Part shown: positions 9,075-17,462 of the stretch, piece by piece | How the letters are laid out: each line of letters starts with the position of its first letter | How positions within the stretch are numbered: position 1 is the first letter of the stretch | NCBI GenBank assembly: GCA_944407095.1 | Contig: OX097180.1 | Location: 434,001-498,000, forward strand | DNA length: 64,000 bases | From: Candidatus Enterousia intestinigallinarum | Lineage (GTDB): Bacteria > Pseudomonadota > Alphaproteobacteria > Rs-D84 | Direction of reading: 5' to 3' | Notes under the pieces: model-generated | Database searches by the model: none | What the model was told of the DNA's origin: nothing | What the model saw: the letters and a program-made list of their open reading frames with translations, nothing else | Made by a program: the position numbers and the translations under genes

Positions 9075-10355
9075 TTATTTGCAATCTGCAATCAACTGAT
9101 TGATTTGTGCGGCCAGAACCAAATCGGACTTTTTTAATTTTTCAACCTGCCCTATCGCATAGACAACTGTTGCGTGATCACGGTCACCGCACACACGACC
9201 TATTTCCGTCAGCGACATATTTGTCGCATTTTTCAATACCACCATCATCATCTGACGCGCCAGAACAACCGCGCGACTGCGACCCTTGCCACAAACGGCA
9301 TCATATGATACCCCCAATTTTTCACACATTGATTTTACCATCGCAATCGGTGTCTTGGATTTCTGTAACGTGTCCGCCAACAAATGCTGAGCAACGTCCA
9401 TTGTGACATTGGTACCCATCAATTCCGCATATGTCTTGATTTTCATTGCGACACCACCAATCAGATGGCCGTCACCCGCAATGCGCGACGCAATCGTATC
9501 CGCAACATCCGACGCCACACCCGCACGCATCAGCATAACACGCTTTACATTTGCGGTCGGCGCCGCCACGTCCGCCACCAAACCAGACGCCAACAGGGAC
9601 TGAATACGACGATCAAACCCAGTCAGATTACCCGGCGCCGCGTTTGCTGTTAAAACAATATTTTTACCCGCCGCGCGCAAATCCATAACCAACTGTGCAA
9701 ATTCTTCACAGGTCGCACGCTTGCCAGCCAATGCCTGAACATCGTCCAGAATAAATGTGTTACAATTACGACAGAAATCTTTGAACGCAAAAACTGTTCT
9801 GTCGTGCAGGCTGCGGGTAAATTCGGACACAAACTGACCACCAGACATTTTGATTGTGCGACCCGCCGAAGCCGTTTCTATACAATCGGCCAACATTGAT
9901 TTACCACAACCAGCCGGCCCATAAATAAACAGCGGCGAGAAAGAAACCGCACCCGCCGCCAATTTTTTGCACGCCGACAATACGAACGTGTTTTCATCAC
10001 AGCACACAAACGCATCAAATGCATCTGCTGCACCATTGTGTGCAACAACCGGGGTCGCCGGCGCAAATGACTGAACATTGTTGTCATTTGCAATTTGCGC
10101 CACCGTCGCGCCACGAACAGCAATCTGAACCCCCAGTCCGAATTGTGCCGCCACCGCAGTCAAAACGTTTTTATGTGCACTGCCAATATAGTCGGCTGAA
10201 AATTGATTTTGTGCGGTCAGCACCAGCGTATTATCACGAACATCAAACTGTAACGGTGCAATCCAGGAAGTAAATGCGACAGAATCCATTTTTGCGGCGA
10301 CGGCCTCCTTGATTTGTTCCAAGTTAGTCATTTTTGTCATTGCCGCTGCCTGCAT
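9075..10355 (-). CDS. dnaA: Chromosomal replication initiator protein DnaA (divergent)
   Basis: 426 residues. Domain I is at 1-85, with almost no linker domain. The AAA+ domain has Walker A GPAGCGKS at 146-153 and Walker B FILDDVQ at 201-207, plus the arginine-rich FDRRIQSLL. The C-terminal DNA-binding domain shows the DnaA signature IGRVCGDRDHATVVYA at ~395-410. The Walker A and surrounding residues differ from the usual GGTGLGKTHL form, so this is a fast-evolving DnaA, but the C-terminal signature separates it from Hda. The start has AAGGAG seven bases upstream. dnaN and recF are not adjacent. A long AT-rich non-coding stretch lies upstream. Confidence 0.92.
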   Translation of the reverse strand: MQAAAMTKMTNLEQIKEAVAAKMDSVAFTSWIAPLQFDVRDNTLVLTAQNQFSADYIGSAHKNVLTAVAAQFGLGVQIAVRGATVAQIANDNNVQSFAPATPVVAHNGAADAFDAFVCCDENTFVLSACKKLAAGAVSFSPLFIYGPAGCGKSMLADCIETASAGRTIKMSGGQFVSEFTRSLHDRTVFAFKDFCRNCNTFILDDVQALAGKRATCEEFAQLVMDLRAAGKNIVLTANAAPGNLTGFDRRIQSLLASGLVADVAAPTANVKRVMLMRAGVASDVADTIASRIAGDGHLIGGVAMKIKTYAELMGTNVTMDVAQHLLADTLQKSKTPIAMVKSMCEKLGVSYDAVCGKGRSRAVVLARQMMMVVLKNATNMSLTEIGRVCGDRDHATVVYAIGQVEKLKKSDLVLAAQINQLIADCK

Positions 10356-10735
10356 TTGTTTTCTCCTTTCCTTCCCTTCAAAAGAGTTGCCCGTCGCCGC
10401 GCAAGAGTATAAAAATCACCTGCACATAAACGCTAAATTTTACTGCGACCACATACTTATATATATTCGCAACATAAAAATTTAGTGTTTATGTATTGCC
10501 CTACTTTTAACTCTCTCGCTTTTGTTCGGTGTGATAACAATTTTATTTGTCACCCCGCCGATTTGTTTGATTGGGATTGCTCTCAATCGTTTTGGATACG
10601 TCAAATAAGTTAAATGATATATCCCGTTTTGCAACCAATTGTTAAATGAATTTTGAACATTTATTTTTTGACAACGATTCGTTTTTTTGCCAGATTTCCG
10701 CGGTTTGTATATACAATGTATAGACAAGATTTTTT
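10356..10735. promoter_or_regulatory. 380-base non-coding region upstream of dnaA with a long inverted repeat
   Basis: No convincing gene. The stretch is AT-rich and holds an imperfect inverted repeat: CATAAACGCTAAATTT at 10426-10441 and its near-complement at 10478-10493 (15 of 16 positions), separated by 36 bases that contain the run ACTTATATATATTC. I saw no TTATCCACA-type DnaA boxes. It may hold the dnaA promoter and operator or part of a replication origin; both are inferences. Confidence 0.5.
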
Positions 10736-11764
10736 TCACGCGCGAACATATCCACCGTCAACTTTTCGCACTAAACCCCGCAATTCCAAAATAACCAATT
10801 CAGTTTTTATTTCCGAAATAGTTTTTTTGACAATTTCTGACAATACAGATTCAGACACAGGAATTGTTCCCAACGCATCCAGAATTAAATTTTCCGAATC
10901 GAAATTTTTATCAATTTTTTTCATATCGGACAGATTTTTATCCGATTCAAAAAAATCTGACGGCCCACTGCACAATTTCGCAACACCAGATTTTATCAGC
11001 ATATTCGGCCCAGCCGCCCGGGAATCCGACGGATGCGACGGGATTGCCCAAATTTCCCGATTCGATTCGTATGCGAATCGGGCGGTTTTCATACCGCCTG
11101 ATTTCAAATCTGCTTCACCCAGAATCAATTTTTGGCCAATGCCAGCAATCCATCTATTTCGCATAACAAAGTTTGACGCCACTGGCGTAAATCCGACTGG
11201 CATTTCACTTACCACCGCGCCGCGCGCCACAATTTCCCAATATAACGATTCGTTTTCCATTGGCCATATATAATCCACCCCACCGGCAACAACGGCGATT
11301 GTTTGCATATCACCAGCCACACGCAATGCACCACGATGCGCCGCCGCATCTGTTCCCATCGCCATTCCTGACACAACTGCCGTTCCGTGCGATGCAAATG
11401 CGTATGCAATTTGTGCGGTTAAATTCATTCCAGCCGCGGTCGCGTGACGCGTACCAACGATTGACACAGTCGGCCGTGTCAATGTCATAACATTACCACG
11501 CACACATAAAACCGGCGGATGCAACTTCATCGCGCGCAGTGCGGGCGGGTATTCCGGCATATCGTCACATATATAATGTACGCCCAGTTCATTAGCACGC
11601 GCCATTTCACGCAAGACCCGATCACGCATACCCACATCCGCCCGCAGGGACGCGGCCGCGTCAAACACATTTCCAAAGCGTTTAATCAATTCGCTGTAAT
11701 GCGCCGGCCCGATATTCGGTGTGCGCAATATCAACAATCGATTAAAAAGTTCGTTATTTTCCAT
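10736..11764 (-). CDS. dprA: DNA-processing protein DprA
   Basis: 342 residues. DprA loads RecA on incoming single-stranded DNA during natural transformation. The Rossmann-like core shows SIVGTRHATAAG at ~100-111, VVSGMAMGTDAAAH, and the GGVDYIWPMEN region. The C-terminal ~60 residues, after a charged Asp/Ser/Lys-rich linker (FFESDKNLSDMKKIDKNF), form a winged-helix (ETELVILELRGLVRKVDGGYV). An N-terminal helical domain precedes the core. Together with the type IV pilus genes in this window, it would fit a competence pathway, although DprA is common in non-competent bacteria too. Confidence 0.93.
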   Translation of the reverse strand: MENNELFNRLLILRTPNIGPAHYSELIKRFGNVFDAAASLRADVGMRDRVLREMARANELGVHYICDDMPEYPPALRAMKLHPPVLCVRGNVMTLTRPTVSIVGTRHATAAGMNLTAQIAYAFASHGTAVVSGMAMGTDAAAHRGALRVAGDMQTIAVVAGGVDYIWPMENESLYWEIVARGAVVSEMPVGFTPVASNFVMRNRWIAGIGQKLILGEADLKSGGMKTARFAYESNREIWAIPSHPSDSRAAGPNMLIKSGVAKLCSGPSDFFESDKNLSDMKKIDKNFDSENLILDALGTIPVSESVLSEIVKKTISEIKTELVILELRGLVRKVDGGYVRA

Positions 11765-11810
11765 AGTGTCACTATAAGAAATTTGTCTTATATAAATAAA
11801 GCCGTATTTT

Positions 11811-11841
11811 CAAAAAACATCCCGCGGACACGCCGCGGGAT
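11811..11841 (-). terminator. Terminator of the exported protein gene 11862-12740
   Basis: Stem ATCCCGCGG / CCGCGGGAT around a short loop, followed on the minus strand by a T6 run. Confidence 0.88.
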
Positions 11842-11861
11842 AATATTCAGTACTTTTATAA

Positions 11862-12740
11862 TCAGTTCTTTGCGTTCAACAAATATTCATAATTATATTC
11901 TTCACATTCCGCTGGTTTATTGTCCCCAGTCCAACCTTCACATTCATCGCGCAGTTCTTCCAACGCATCCATAAACTGATCAAATTCGTTCGGGCTTTGA
12001 TTTTTCAATGCACGCAACTGAGCCAGCAACTGTTGATCGCCCTGTAATGCCTTTTGCCCCATAACACTGCCACCAATCAGACGATTACCGAACAGTTCCA
12101 TTGCACCGACACCGATACCCGCACCGCCGACAACACCACCAACGGTTGCCCAGGTGCGCGCACTTTTCTTGGCGTCCAAAATACGCTGACGCAATGTTTC
12201 TTCATTTGCCCAATTACCACAGGTTATATTTTGCCCCATTTGGAAATATTTAGTCGGCACATCTGAAACATTTATTCTGGAATCACTGGATTTAACCTCT
12301 ACCAAAACGAAGCAGACATTATTTTCAGGATTGCTGACATCTTCCACCATAGACGCATAGTTATTCGTATTGCTATACCGTGACGCCCAGACAAAAGTAT
12401 TACCGACGCCGATATTATTGCTTAAACAGGCGCGTTTTTGCCGTTCAATTTCAGCCAGCGCATCATCATTTTCATTATCATCGCCACCATTGTCAGTCGA
12501 GTTTTCTGTTCCCACTGGCACGCGTATACTGGACATATCAGTTGTCGCAACGGTCGTATTAGACACAGACACATTATTAGCATTTGCCATCGCAGTAATT
12601 TGATTTGTGGACGCAGTTGCGCGCGATGCCGGTGCCACCAGTTGCGATGTCATTGAACGGCGCGACTGCCCCGCAGGCGTCAACGCAAACGCCGGTGCGG
12701 CGATTAAAGATATTGCAATCCAGGATATAAATTTTTTCAT
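11862..12740 (-). CDS. Exported protein of unknown function with glycine-zipper segment
   Basis: 292 residues. A clear signal peptide (MKKFISWIAISLIAAPAFA) is followed by a Ser/Thr/Ala/Asn-rich, probably disordered stretch to ~residue 90, an acidic patch (DNGGDDNENDD), and a folded region with cysteines. A Gly-rich hydrophobic helix (TVGGVVGGAGIGVGAM, ~200-215) and an acidic C-terminus with a Cys pair follow. No family is recognised. The frame is open for 26 codons upstream, but the signal peptide begins at 12740, so that start is used. It resembles the exported proteins at 7476 and 43832 in having a signal peptide and a single glycine-zipper helix. Confidence 0.82.
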   Translation of the reverse strand: MKKFISWIAISLIAAPAFALTPAGQSRRSMTSQLVAPASRATASTNQITAMANANNVSVSNTTVATTDMSSIRVPVGTENSTDNGGDDNENDDALAEIERQKRACLSNNIGVGNTFVWASRYSNTNNYASMVEDVSNPENNVCFVLVEVKSSDSRINVSDVPTKYFQMGQNITCGNWANEETLRQRILDAKKSARTWATVGGVVGGAGIGVGAMELFGNRLIGGSVMGQKALQGDQQLLAQLRALKNQSPNEFDQFMDALEELRDECEGWTGDNKPAECEEYNYEYLLNAKN

Positions 12741-12810
12741 CTCTCGTTCCCTGTTTTTATCCCTTTTATTATACCACAAAACGGCCATAAAATAAAGAAT
12801 AAAAGCACGA

Positions 12811-12848
12811 AAAAACAATGCGCCGAAGATTTTGCGGCGCGTTGTTTT
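12811..12848 (-). terminator. Terminator of plsY
   Basis: Stem AACAATGCGCCG / CGGCGCGTTGTT-type (one mismatch) around a short loop, with T-run on the minus strand side; placed at the plsY stop. Confidence 0.85.
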
Positions 12849-13442
12849 TTATTTTTTCCATTTCCATTCTATTTTTGATTCGGTTCCCGACAGCAGTCGT
12901 CCTATATTTGCACGGTGCCGCCACAGGCACAACAACGCGATAGCCAAAAACGGCCACCCCATTTGCACACCGATTACAAACCCCAAAACCGGCATCAAGC
13001 AAAACGCAACCACGGCCCCCAGTGACGAATATCCGGACGACAATGCTACAATCAACCATTCAATTCCACACGTTATAAACGCCAGCGGCGATGTTGCCAA
13101 CAATACACCGAACAGCGATGAAATCCCCTTGCCCCCGCGGAAACGCAGCCAAACAGGATAGCAGTGCCCAACAATCGCCGCAAACCCACACCAGGCCCCG
13201 AACACTTCGCCACCAATATATTTACCAATGAATACGGCAGCAATCGCTTTTGCCATATCCAGAATCCACGTTACGGCCGCAGCACGCAATCCACCAACGC
13301 GCATAACATTAGTTGCACCAATATTACCACTGCCAACCTTGCGTAAATCGCCCTTGCCCATTAAACGCGTCAGAATCAGTCCCATTGGAATTGAACCCAA
13401 CAGGTAAGAAACCACGATACCGATAATATAAAGCCATATCAT
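12849..13442 (-). CDS. plsY: Acyl-phosphate glycerol-3-phosphate acyltransferase
   Basis: 197 residues, multi-pass inner-membrane enzyme that acylates position 1 of glycerol-3-phosphate using acyl-phosphate from PlsX. The three PlsY motifs are present: LLGSIPMGLILTRLMGKGDLR near the start, then SGNIGATNVMR, and later GHCYPVWLRFRGGKG with CSCG-like hydrophobic segments after it. Length is normal for the family. It stands alone on the minus strand, divergent from rpsT by 73 bases. Its partner PlsX is not in the window. Confidence 0.95.
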   Translation of the reverse strand: MIWLYIIGIVVSYLLGSIPMGLILTRLMGKGDLRKVGSGNIGATNVMRVGGLRAAAVTWILDMAKAIAAVFIGKYIGGEVFGAWCGFAAIVGHCYPVWLRFRGGKGISSLFGVLLATSPLAFITCGIEWLIVALSSGYSSLGAVVAFCLMPVLGFVIGVQMGWPFLAIALLCLWRHRANIGRLLSGTESKIEWKWKK

Positions 13443-13515
13443 TTTATTTTTCCTTGATTTTATGTTTGTTTTCTATAAAATAGCAAAAAACGTGACTAAA
13501 TAAAAGGAAAATAAA

Positions 13516-13776
13516 GTGGCAAATCACAAGTCATCTAAAAAAAGAATTCTGGTGACGGAAAAGAAAAACGCCGTCAATAACTCTCGTCGCAGCGCGGTTA
13601 AAACCGCTGCGAAAAAGGTTCTGATCGCCGTTGAATCCGGTGACAAGGCCGCGGCCACGGTCGCTGTACGTAACGCGGAAAGCCGTATTATGAAATCCGC
13701 TGGCAAAGTTATGCCGAAAAAGCGCGCCGCGCGTAAGATTTCTCGTTTGACTAAGCGCGTTGCCAAAATGGCGTAA
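13516..13776 (+). CDS. rpsT: 30S ribosomal protein S20
   Basis: 86 residues, Lys/Arg/Ala-rich three-helix protein that binds 16S rRNA early in 30S assembly. The N-terminus ANHKSSKKRILVTEKKN is the family hallmark. The start codon is GTG at 13516, preceded by AAAAGGAAAATAAA. A GTG start is plausible for an autoregulated ribosomal protein. It is a single-gene unit ending in a strong terminator shared with the gene on the opposite strand. Confidence 0.97.
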   Translation: MANHKSSKKRILVTEKKNAVNNSRRSAVKTAAKKVLIAVESGDKAAATVAVRNAESRIMKSAGKVMPKKRAARKISRLTKRVAKMA

Positions 13777-13799
13777 TTGGTTTTCAGAATTCTGGATTC

Positions 13800-13827
13800 A
13801 AAAAATCGCCCAGTTGGGCGATTTTTT
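13800..13827. terminator. Bidirectional terminator between rpsT and the Cys-rich gene
   Basis: Near-perfect palindrome AAAAATCGCCCA / TGGGCGATTTTTT with a two-base loop, T-runs on both strands. Confidence 0.92.
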
Positions 13828-14347
13828 ATTCGATATAATAACACTTTGGATCATATACAAAAGAACCAGTTGAATCAGATCCTGATGCAATATAACAATC
13901 TGTTATTTTTGTACTGCCCGCAGTGGACATTCCGCCGTCTGGACACCTTGTGCAGTTTGCACTGGTTGGCACAGTGATACTTGTAGTCAGATTCACACCA
14001 TAATACCCCATAGTACATCGTACTTGATATCGTGGTGAACACTCACACGTTAAACGATTTTGAGAATAACTGGAAATCTTATACTGCCACCCTGTCCCGC
14101 CAACACGCCAGATATTTGACACTGTTGGGCACGGATCACAATCGGGGTCATCAATATCACCCCCACCAGGGTCAGGCGTTGGACATCCCGCTTGTTCACA
14201 GGTTTCTGTTGACAACCGGCAACAAGGGGCCGAACCAGCCGTCACAGGACATTGAATAGAATATATTCCCGAACAAGTTCGCCCAACGGCATCGGCAACA
14301 AACGCGCACGCAACTGCTGCGCTGACAATAAAACAGCTACATTTCAT
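13826..14347 (-). CDS. Small exported Cys-rich protein
   Basis: 173 residues, family not recognised. A signal peptide (MKCSCFIVSAAVACAFVADAVG) is followed by a protein with about 20 cysteines, including CPTPDPGGGDIDDPDCDPCP and a C-terminal SANCTRCPDGGMSTAG block reminiscent of short Cys-rich, TNFR/ephrin-receptor-like repeats. It ends in aromatic CYYIE. The ATG at 14347 is chosen because it begins the signal peptide and has AGGGAATTGAAA upstream; the frame is open for 72 codons before it, but these lie inside the structured leader. A hairpin terminator stands only about 30 bases ahead of the start, so expression may need read-through. Confidence 0.8.
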   Translation of the reverse strand: MKCSCFIVSAAVACAFVADAVGRTCSGIYSIQCPVTAGSAPCCRLSTETCEQAGCPTPDPGGGDIDDPDCDPCPTVSNIWRVGGTGWQYKISSYSQNRLTCECSPRYQVRCTMGYYGVNLTTSITVPTSANCTRCPDGGMSTAGSTKITDCYIASGSDSTGSFVYDPKCYYIE

Positions 14348-14377
14348 TTTCAATTCCCTTTTGTTTTTGTTAAACAA

Positions 14378-14400
14378 AAAACCGCCACGGAATTGGCGGT
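14378..14400 (-). terminator. Intrinsic terminator just before the 13826-14347 gene
   Basis: Stem ACCGCCA / TGGCGGT followed by TTTTTTG on the minus strand. The upper strand of the hairpin contains CCAATTCC, complementary to the GGAATTG of the downstream ribosome-binding site. Confidence 0.85.
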
Positions 14401-14614
14401 CGGGGATTGAAAAATCATATTTAGGAATGACCCCGCGATTTTTATGGTTTCCCACTGTTGTATAATCGCGAACCCCCGACCGGTTAAACAGTCGGGCGAT
14501 AAAACATACGGCGCAAACCCGCGCCGACGCTTTGTCAGTCGGATTACAATGCGATAACCGCATTGCCTAAATACAGGATTTTTCAGGTCCCGAACCCAAA
14601 TCCCTTTGGATTCA
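14378..14614 (-). ncRNA. Strongly structured RNA: leader or stand-alone ncRNA ending in an intrinsic terminator
   Basis: About 237 bases from a predicted start near 14614 to the terminator at 14378-14400. Paired elements read on the minus strand: an outer long helix (GAAAAATCCTGTATTTAGG with CCTAAATATGATTTTTC, bulged), inner hairpins CAATGCG/CGCATTG, CCGAC/GTCGG, GGCGC/GCGCC and CCCGACTG/CGGTCGGG, a helix closing GCGATT/AATCGC with GTGG-GAAA-CCAT (GNRA loop), and a final stem CCGCCAATTCCGTGGCGG followed by T6. The sequence CCGACTG occurs in two of the hairpins. It lies between a promoter and the start of the Cys-rich protein gene. It does not match the riboswitch, tmRNA, RNase P or SRP motifs I know. 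Confidence 0.6.
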
Positions 14615-14620
14615 ATATTC

Positions 14621-14649
14621 AGTATATTTTAACGTTCCAATAAAAACAA
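14621..14649 (-). promoter_or_regulatory. Sigma70-type promoter for the structured RNA
   Basis: Minus-strand TTGTTT (14649-14644), 17-base spacer, TATACT (14626-14621). Spacing is ideal and the -10 box matches five of six positions. Confidence 0.6.
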
Positions 14650-14663
14650 GACATTTAATCAAA

Positions 14664-14692
14664 AAAAACACCATCATATGATGGTGTTTTTA
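14664..14692. terminator. Terminator of the pilN operon
   Basis: Perfect palindrome AAAACACCATCATATGATGGTGTTTT flanked by A-run and T-run, 15 bases beyond the pilN stop. Confidence 0.92.
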
Positions 14693-14706
14693 TTTTATTG
14701 TTTGCA

Positions 14707-16335
14707 CTAGTTCAATGGTGCGCCCCAATGTTGCTGTATGGTGCGTTCCGCATCCATCGGGCTGACCAAGACCTGTGGCGTCAGGATAACAACCAACACA
14801 TCGCGCGTCGCCGTTGTTTCACGCGACCCAGACAGTGCCATAAAGTCCGGATCACCCAACCCATAGCGAGTGTCATTATTTTCCTGCTTTTCAAATCCGG
14901 ATACAACCAACATCTGGCCGGATTCCATAATAACCTCTTGCATAAAGCTACGTTCTTCTACCTCTGGCAGCTGCAGGGTTACTTCGCCAATCGTCTGTGT
15001 TGACATACGCAACAGTTCACGAACCGACATTCTGAACAGCAATAATATCTTGCCATTTTCCAAAACGTTCGGCAGTAACTGCATTGAAAATCCGGTTTCC
15101 AAATCGTCCTGGTCAACGGTACTGGATTCAACGGTCGTAAAGTTGCGCGATTCGAAACGTTTGATATATCCAGTTGTACGTGTATTGTTCACCGGCGCGA
15201 CACGATTGTTTCGCGTTGTAACGCCAACATTAGTAACCAAAGACACCTTGCCCTGCTTGGCCAACGCCTGAATCAAGGCATCTGTACCCGCCAATGCGGA
15301 CAACGAACCGTTTTGAATCTGATCTTGGGTGTATGCACCGGCAACTGTTTCGGTACCCTCCAGATGGGTTGCACCGGTCGCCGCAGACACCGCATTGGAC
15401 AAAACGGCAATGTTCATAGAACTGGCCTCGGTACTGGTCAGATTGTTTTTCGGATTTGCAACGATATTCAACCCGGACGCAGAATTTATCGCCGCCGCCA
15501 GATTTAACCCAAACGCCGAATCGTTGGATATAGATACCTGCAGAACCTTTACATCAATGGTAACCAACTGTGACAGACGTTTATTTTGGCGATCAATATA
15601 ATCGGACACACGTGCCAATGTTGACGGTGGCGCCGTAACAGTTATTGTGCCCAAACTGCGCGACACAGTAAAGTTCGCGTTATCAACATCACCAATGATT
15701 GTTTCTATGGCATTTTCAATTTCATCCCATTCCTTCAGCGTGGATTCCAACGACACAGTATTTCCATCATCAGTTTCAACAGCGGTCTGGTATGAAACAT
15801 CTGTTCCCAACGCATATAAAGTGAAGGTTCTTGTTTCCGTTTCATAGAAAACAATAGAAGATTTATCATAATACCACAATAAATCCAAATCCGTCGCCAC
15901 CTGGGACAACAGGCCCGACAAACTGCCGGTATATGCAACGTTTATAGTTTTCTTTAATTTTTCAGAATTTATCTGGTTATCAATTTTGACCGGTATGCCA
16001 GTTATTGAAGTGATATCATTGGCCAGCATACTTAAACTGACCGGTTCATTCAACAAAATCGTAATTCCCGTACTGGTTTCAAACTGCGACGGCAGATTGT
16101 TACGATGTTCCAATAATGTTGACGATGCCCCCAACCAGACACCTTCGGACATAGAAACGGTATCGCCACTGGCCACCTTGGCCGGCGGATTTTTAGACAT
16201 TTCGAACGCATCGTATGCGTTTATAAAGTCCTGGTCAACAGATGCCGCAACTTTGGCGGATTCCTTGGTGGCGCATCCCGCAACCATTGCGCCCAAAACG
16301 CCGCACATAACGAAAAATTTTATTGGGTTGGTCAT
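14707..16335 (-). CDS. pilN: Type IVb pilus secretin, PilN family outer-membrane lipoprotein
   Basis: 542 residues. It forms the outer-membrane channel through which a type IVb pilus emerges. A lipoprotein signal peptide ends at AGC21 (MVAGCATK). A periplasmic N domain follows (STGITILLNEPVSLSML, SLSGLLSQVATDLDLLW), then the C-terminal secretin domain with VTIDVKVLQVS, a Ser/Thr/Asn-rich middle, TGFSMQLLPNVLENGKILL, LPEVEERSFMQEVIMESGQ and DVLVVILTPQVL. The lipobox plus secretin arrangement is that of the plasmid R64 PilN / toxin-coregulated pilus TcpC group. It sits 31 bases downstream of the TcpQ-like gene with GGAGAAAATAAAG ahead of its start. Confidence 0.92.
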   Translation of the reverse strand: MTNPIKFFVMCGVLGAMVAGCATKESAKVAASVDQDFINAYDAFEMSKNPPAKVASGDTVSMSEGVWLGASSTLLEHRNNLPSQFETSTGITILLNEPVSLSMLANDITSITGIPVKIDNQINSEKLKKTINVAYTGSLSGLLSQVATDLDLLWYYDKSSIVFYETETRTFTLYALGTDVSYQTAVETDDGNTVSLESTLKEWDEIENAIETIIGDVDNANFTVSRSLGTITVTAPPSTLARVSDYIDRQNKRLSQLVTIDVKVLQVSISNDSAFGLNLAAAINSASGLNIVANPKNNLTSTEASSMNIAVLSNAVSAATGATHLEGTETVAGAYTQDQIQNGSLSALAGTDALIQALAKQGKVSLVTNVGVTTRNNRVAPVNNTRTTGYIKRFESRNFTTVESSTVDQDDLETGFSMQLLPNVLENGKILLLFRMSVRELLRMSTQTIGEVTLQLPEVEERSFMQEVIMESGQMLVVSGFEKQENNDTRYGLGDPDFMALSGSRETTATRDVLVVILTPQVLVSPMDAERTIQQHWGAPLN

Positions 16336-16366
16336 ATCTTTATTTTCTCCTACGGCAAACTATGAC

Positions 16367-17275
16367 TTATTCTTCTGTTGTGGAAATCACCAAAACGCGA
16401 TTTCCCTTATAGAATTTAGCATACGGTATCGGTGTTGCGCGTGCAAAGTTTCGAACCAGCGCAGACGCCACATCGACAAAACGTCCCTTGAATACGGCAC
16501 TGGCCTCAATCGGATATTCACGCGATGTCGCCCAAACCAAATCCCAGCCCTCTTTATTGCACCAATCTTGCAACACTTCACGCAGTGTCTGACCATTGGC
16601 AACGACCCAGGAACGCACCTGGTCGGTTAAAGTAACTGGTGCTTCGGCATCGGCAGAAATATCAACCGCAATTTCCGCATCCAACGCTTCTGTTGCTTCA
16701 TTCGCGGCGGCAATTTCTTCCTCACTCATACCAAATTTAGCCATAAAAGCTTCATATCCGTCGCGATACTGGGTGCAATCCTGACGACTGCTGCGCGACA
16801 CTGATAAAACGGTACCACCGTCATCTTCCAACATTTCGCGCGACAGCAACGGCATTTCCGCCCCACTTTTGCACGGATCATCAAATCCGGCCGGCACCTG
16901 GGTCCCGTGCAGCATATTCGCCCCACCAGACCAACCGTTAAAATCACCGTCCGTCGTACGTCCCAAATTGAAATTATTTTCAACAACTAAATCCGCACCG
17001 ATTTTTGAAACTATACGAATATTATCCTTGTTCTTATTACCTGAACAGGCCCCGTCTTCACACGCGACGGTCACGTCCGCATCTGACCCCGGAATCGGCC
17101 ACACAGGCACCTGCTGAGTATTATCAACCTGAACGGTTTGCGTTTCGGTTGCAACAGGTTCAGTGGAATAATAAACCTCTGACGTGACGACCTGTGGCAG
17201 ATTTGTATTTTCTGCTGCGAAACAGTATCCGGCCGCGGTTGCAAACATTGCGACAATAAGAATCTTGCGGAACAT
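16367..17275 (-). CDS. Toxin-coregulated pilus TcpQ/PilL-like periplasmic protein
   Basis: 302 residues. Signal peptide (MFRKILIVAMFATAAGYCFA). The middle is low-complexity and Asp-rich with Cys pairs (CEDGACSGN). The C-terminal ~85 residues form a TcpQ-type domain: SWVVANGQTLREVLQDWCNK, then EGWDLVWATSREYPIEAS, VFKGRFVDVASALVRNF and a final beta hairpin NRVLVIS. In the R64 and TCP systems such proteins help place or stabilise the secretin. The start at 17275 has AGGAAG upstream; the open frame further upstream is not coding. It forms an operon with pilN, and the order fits type IVb pilus clusters. Confidence 0.87.
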   Translation of the reverse strand: MFRKILIVAMFATAAGYCFAAENTNLPQVVTSEVYYSTEPVATETQTVQVDNTQQVPVWPIPGSDADVTVACEDGACSGNKNKDNIRIVSKIGADLVVENNFNLGRTTDGDFNGWSGGANMLHGTQVPAGFDDPCKSGAEMPLLSREMLEDDGGTVLSVSRSSRQDCTQYRDGYEAFMAKFGMSEEEIAAANEATEALDAEIAVDISADAEAPVTLTDQVRSWVVANGQTLREVLQDWCNKEGWDLVWATSREYPIEASAVFKGRFVDVASALVRNFARATPIPYAKFYKGNRVLVISTTEE

Positions 17276-17462
17276 AAAAACTTCCTTTCCTGAACGTTTT
17301 ACATATTTATTACATATTATTATAACAATTTGACCGAATCTGTGCAAGATTAAAACGCACTGAAAATAACGGATAAATACACACGCAAAGATAAAATCGC
17401 ACGAATCGGCAAAAGATGCTATACTAAAACCCGATAAAGGCAAAATACCGCGGGGGACACAT

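Noticed and set aside
10482..10739. 85-residue minus-strand frame overlapping the dprA stop, rich in Lys
   Set aside because: Starts on GTG with no ribosome-binding site, AT-driven composition and no recognisable motif; it falls in the non-coding region upstream of dnaA.
14348..14563. N-terminal extension of the Cys-rich gene across the structured leader
   Set aside because: The signal peptide and a good ribosome-binding site start at 14347, and the upstream frame overlaps paired RNA elements and a terminator.
14378..14614. Permuted two-piece tmRNA or RNase P RNA in the structured leader
   Set aside because: No tag reading frame, no tRNA-like T-loop consensus (TTCRA) and no RNase P core motifs were found.
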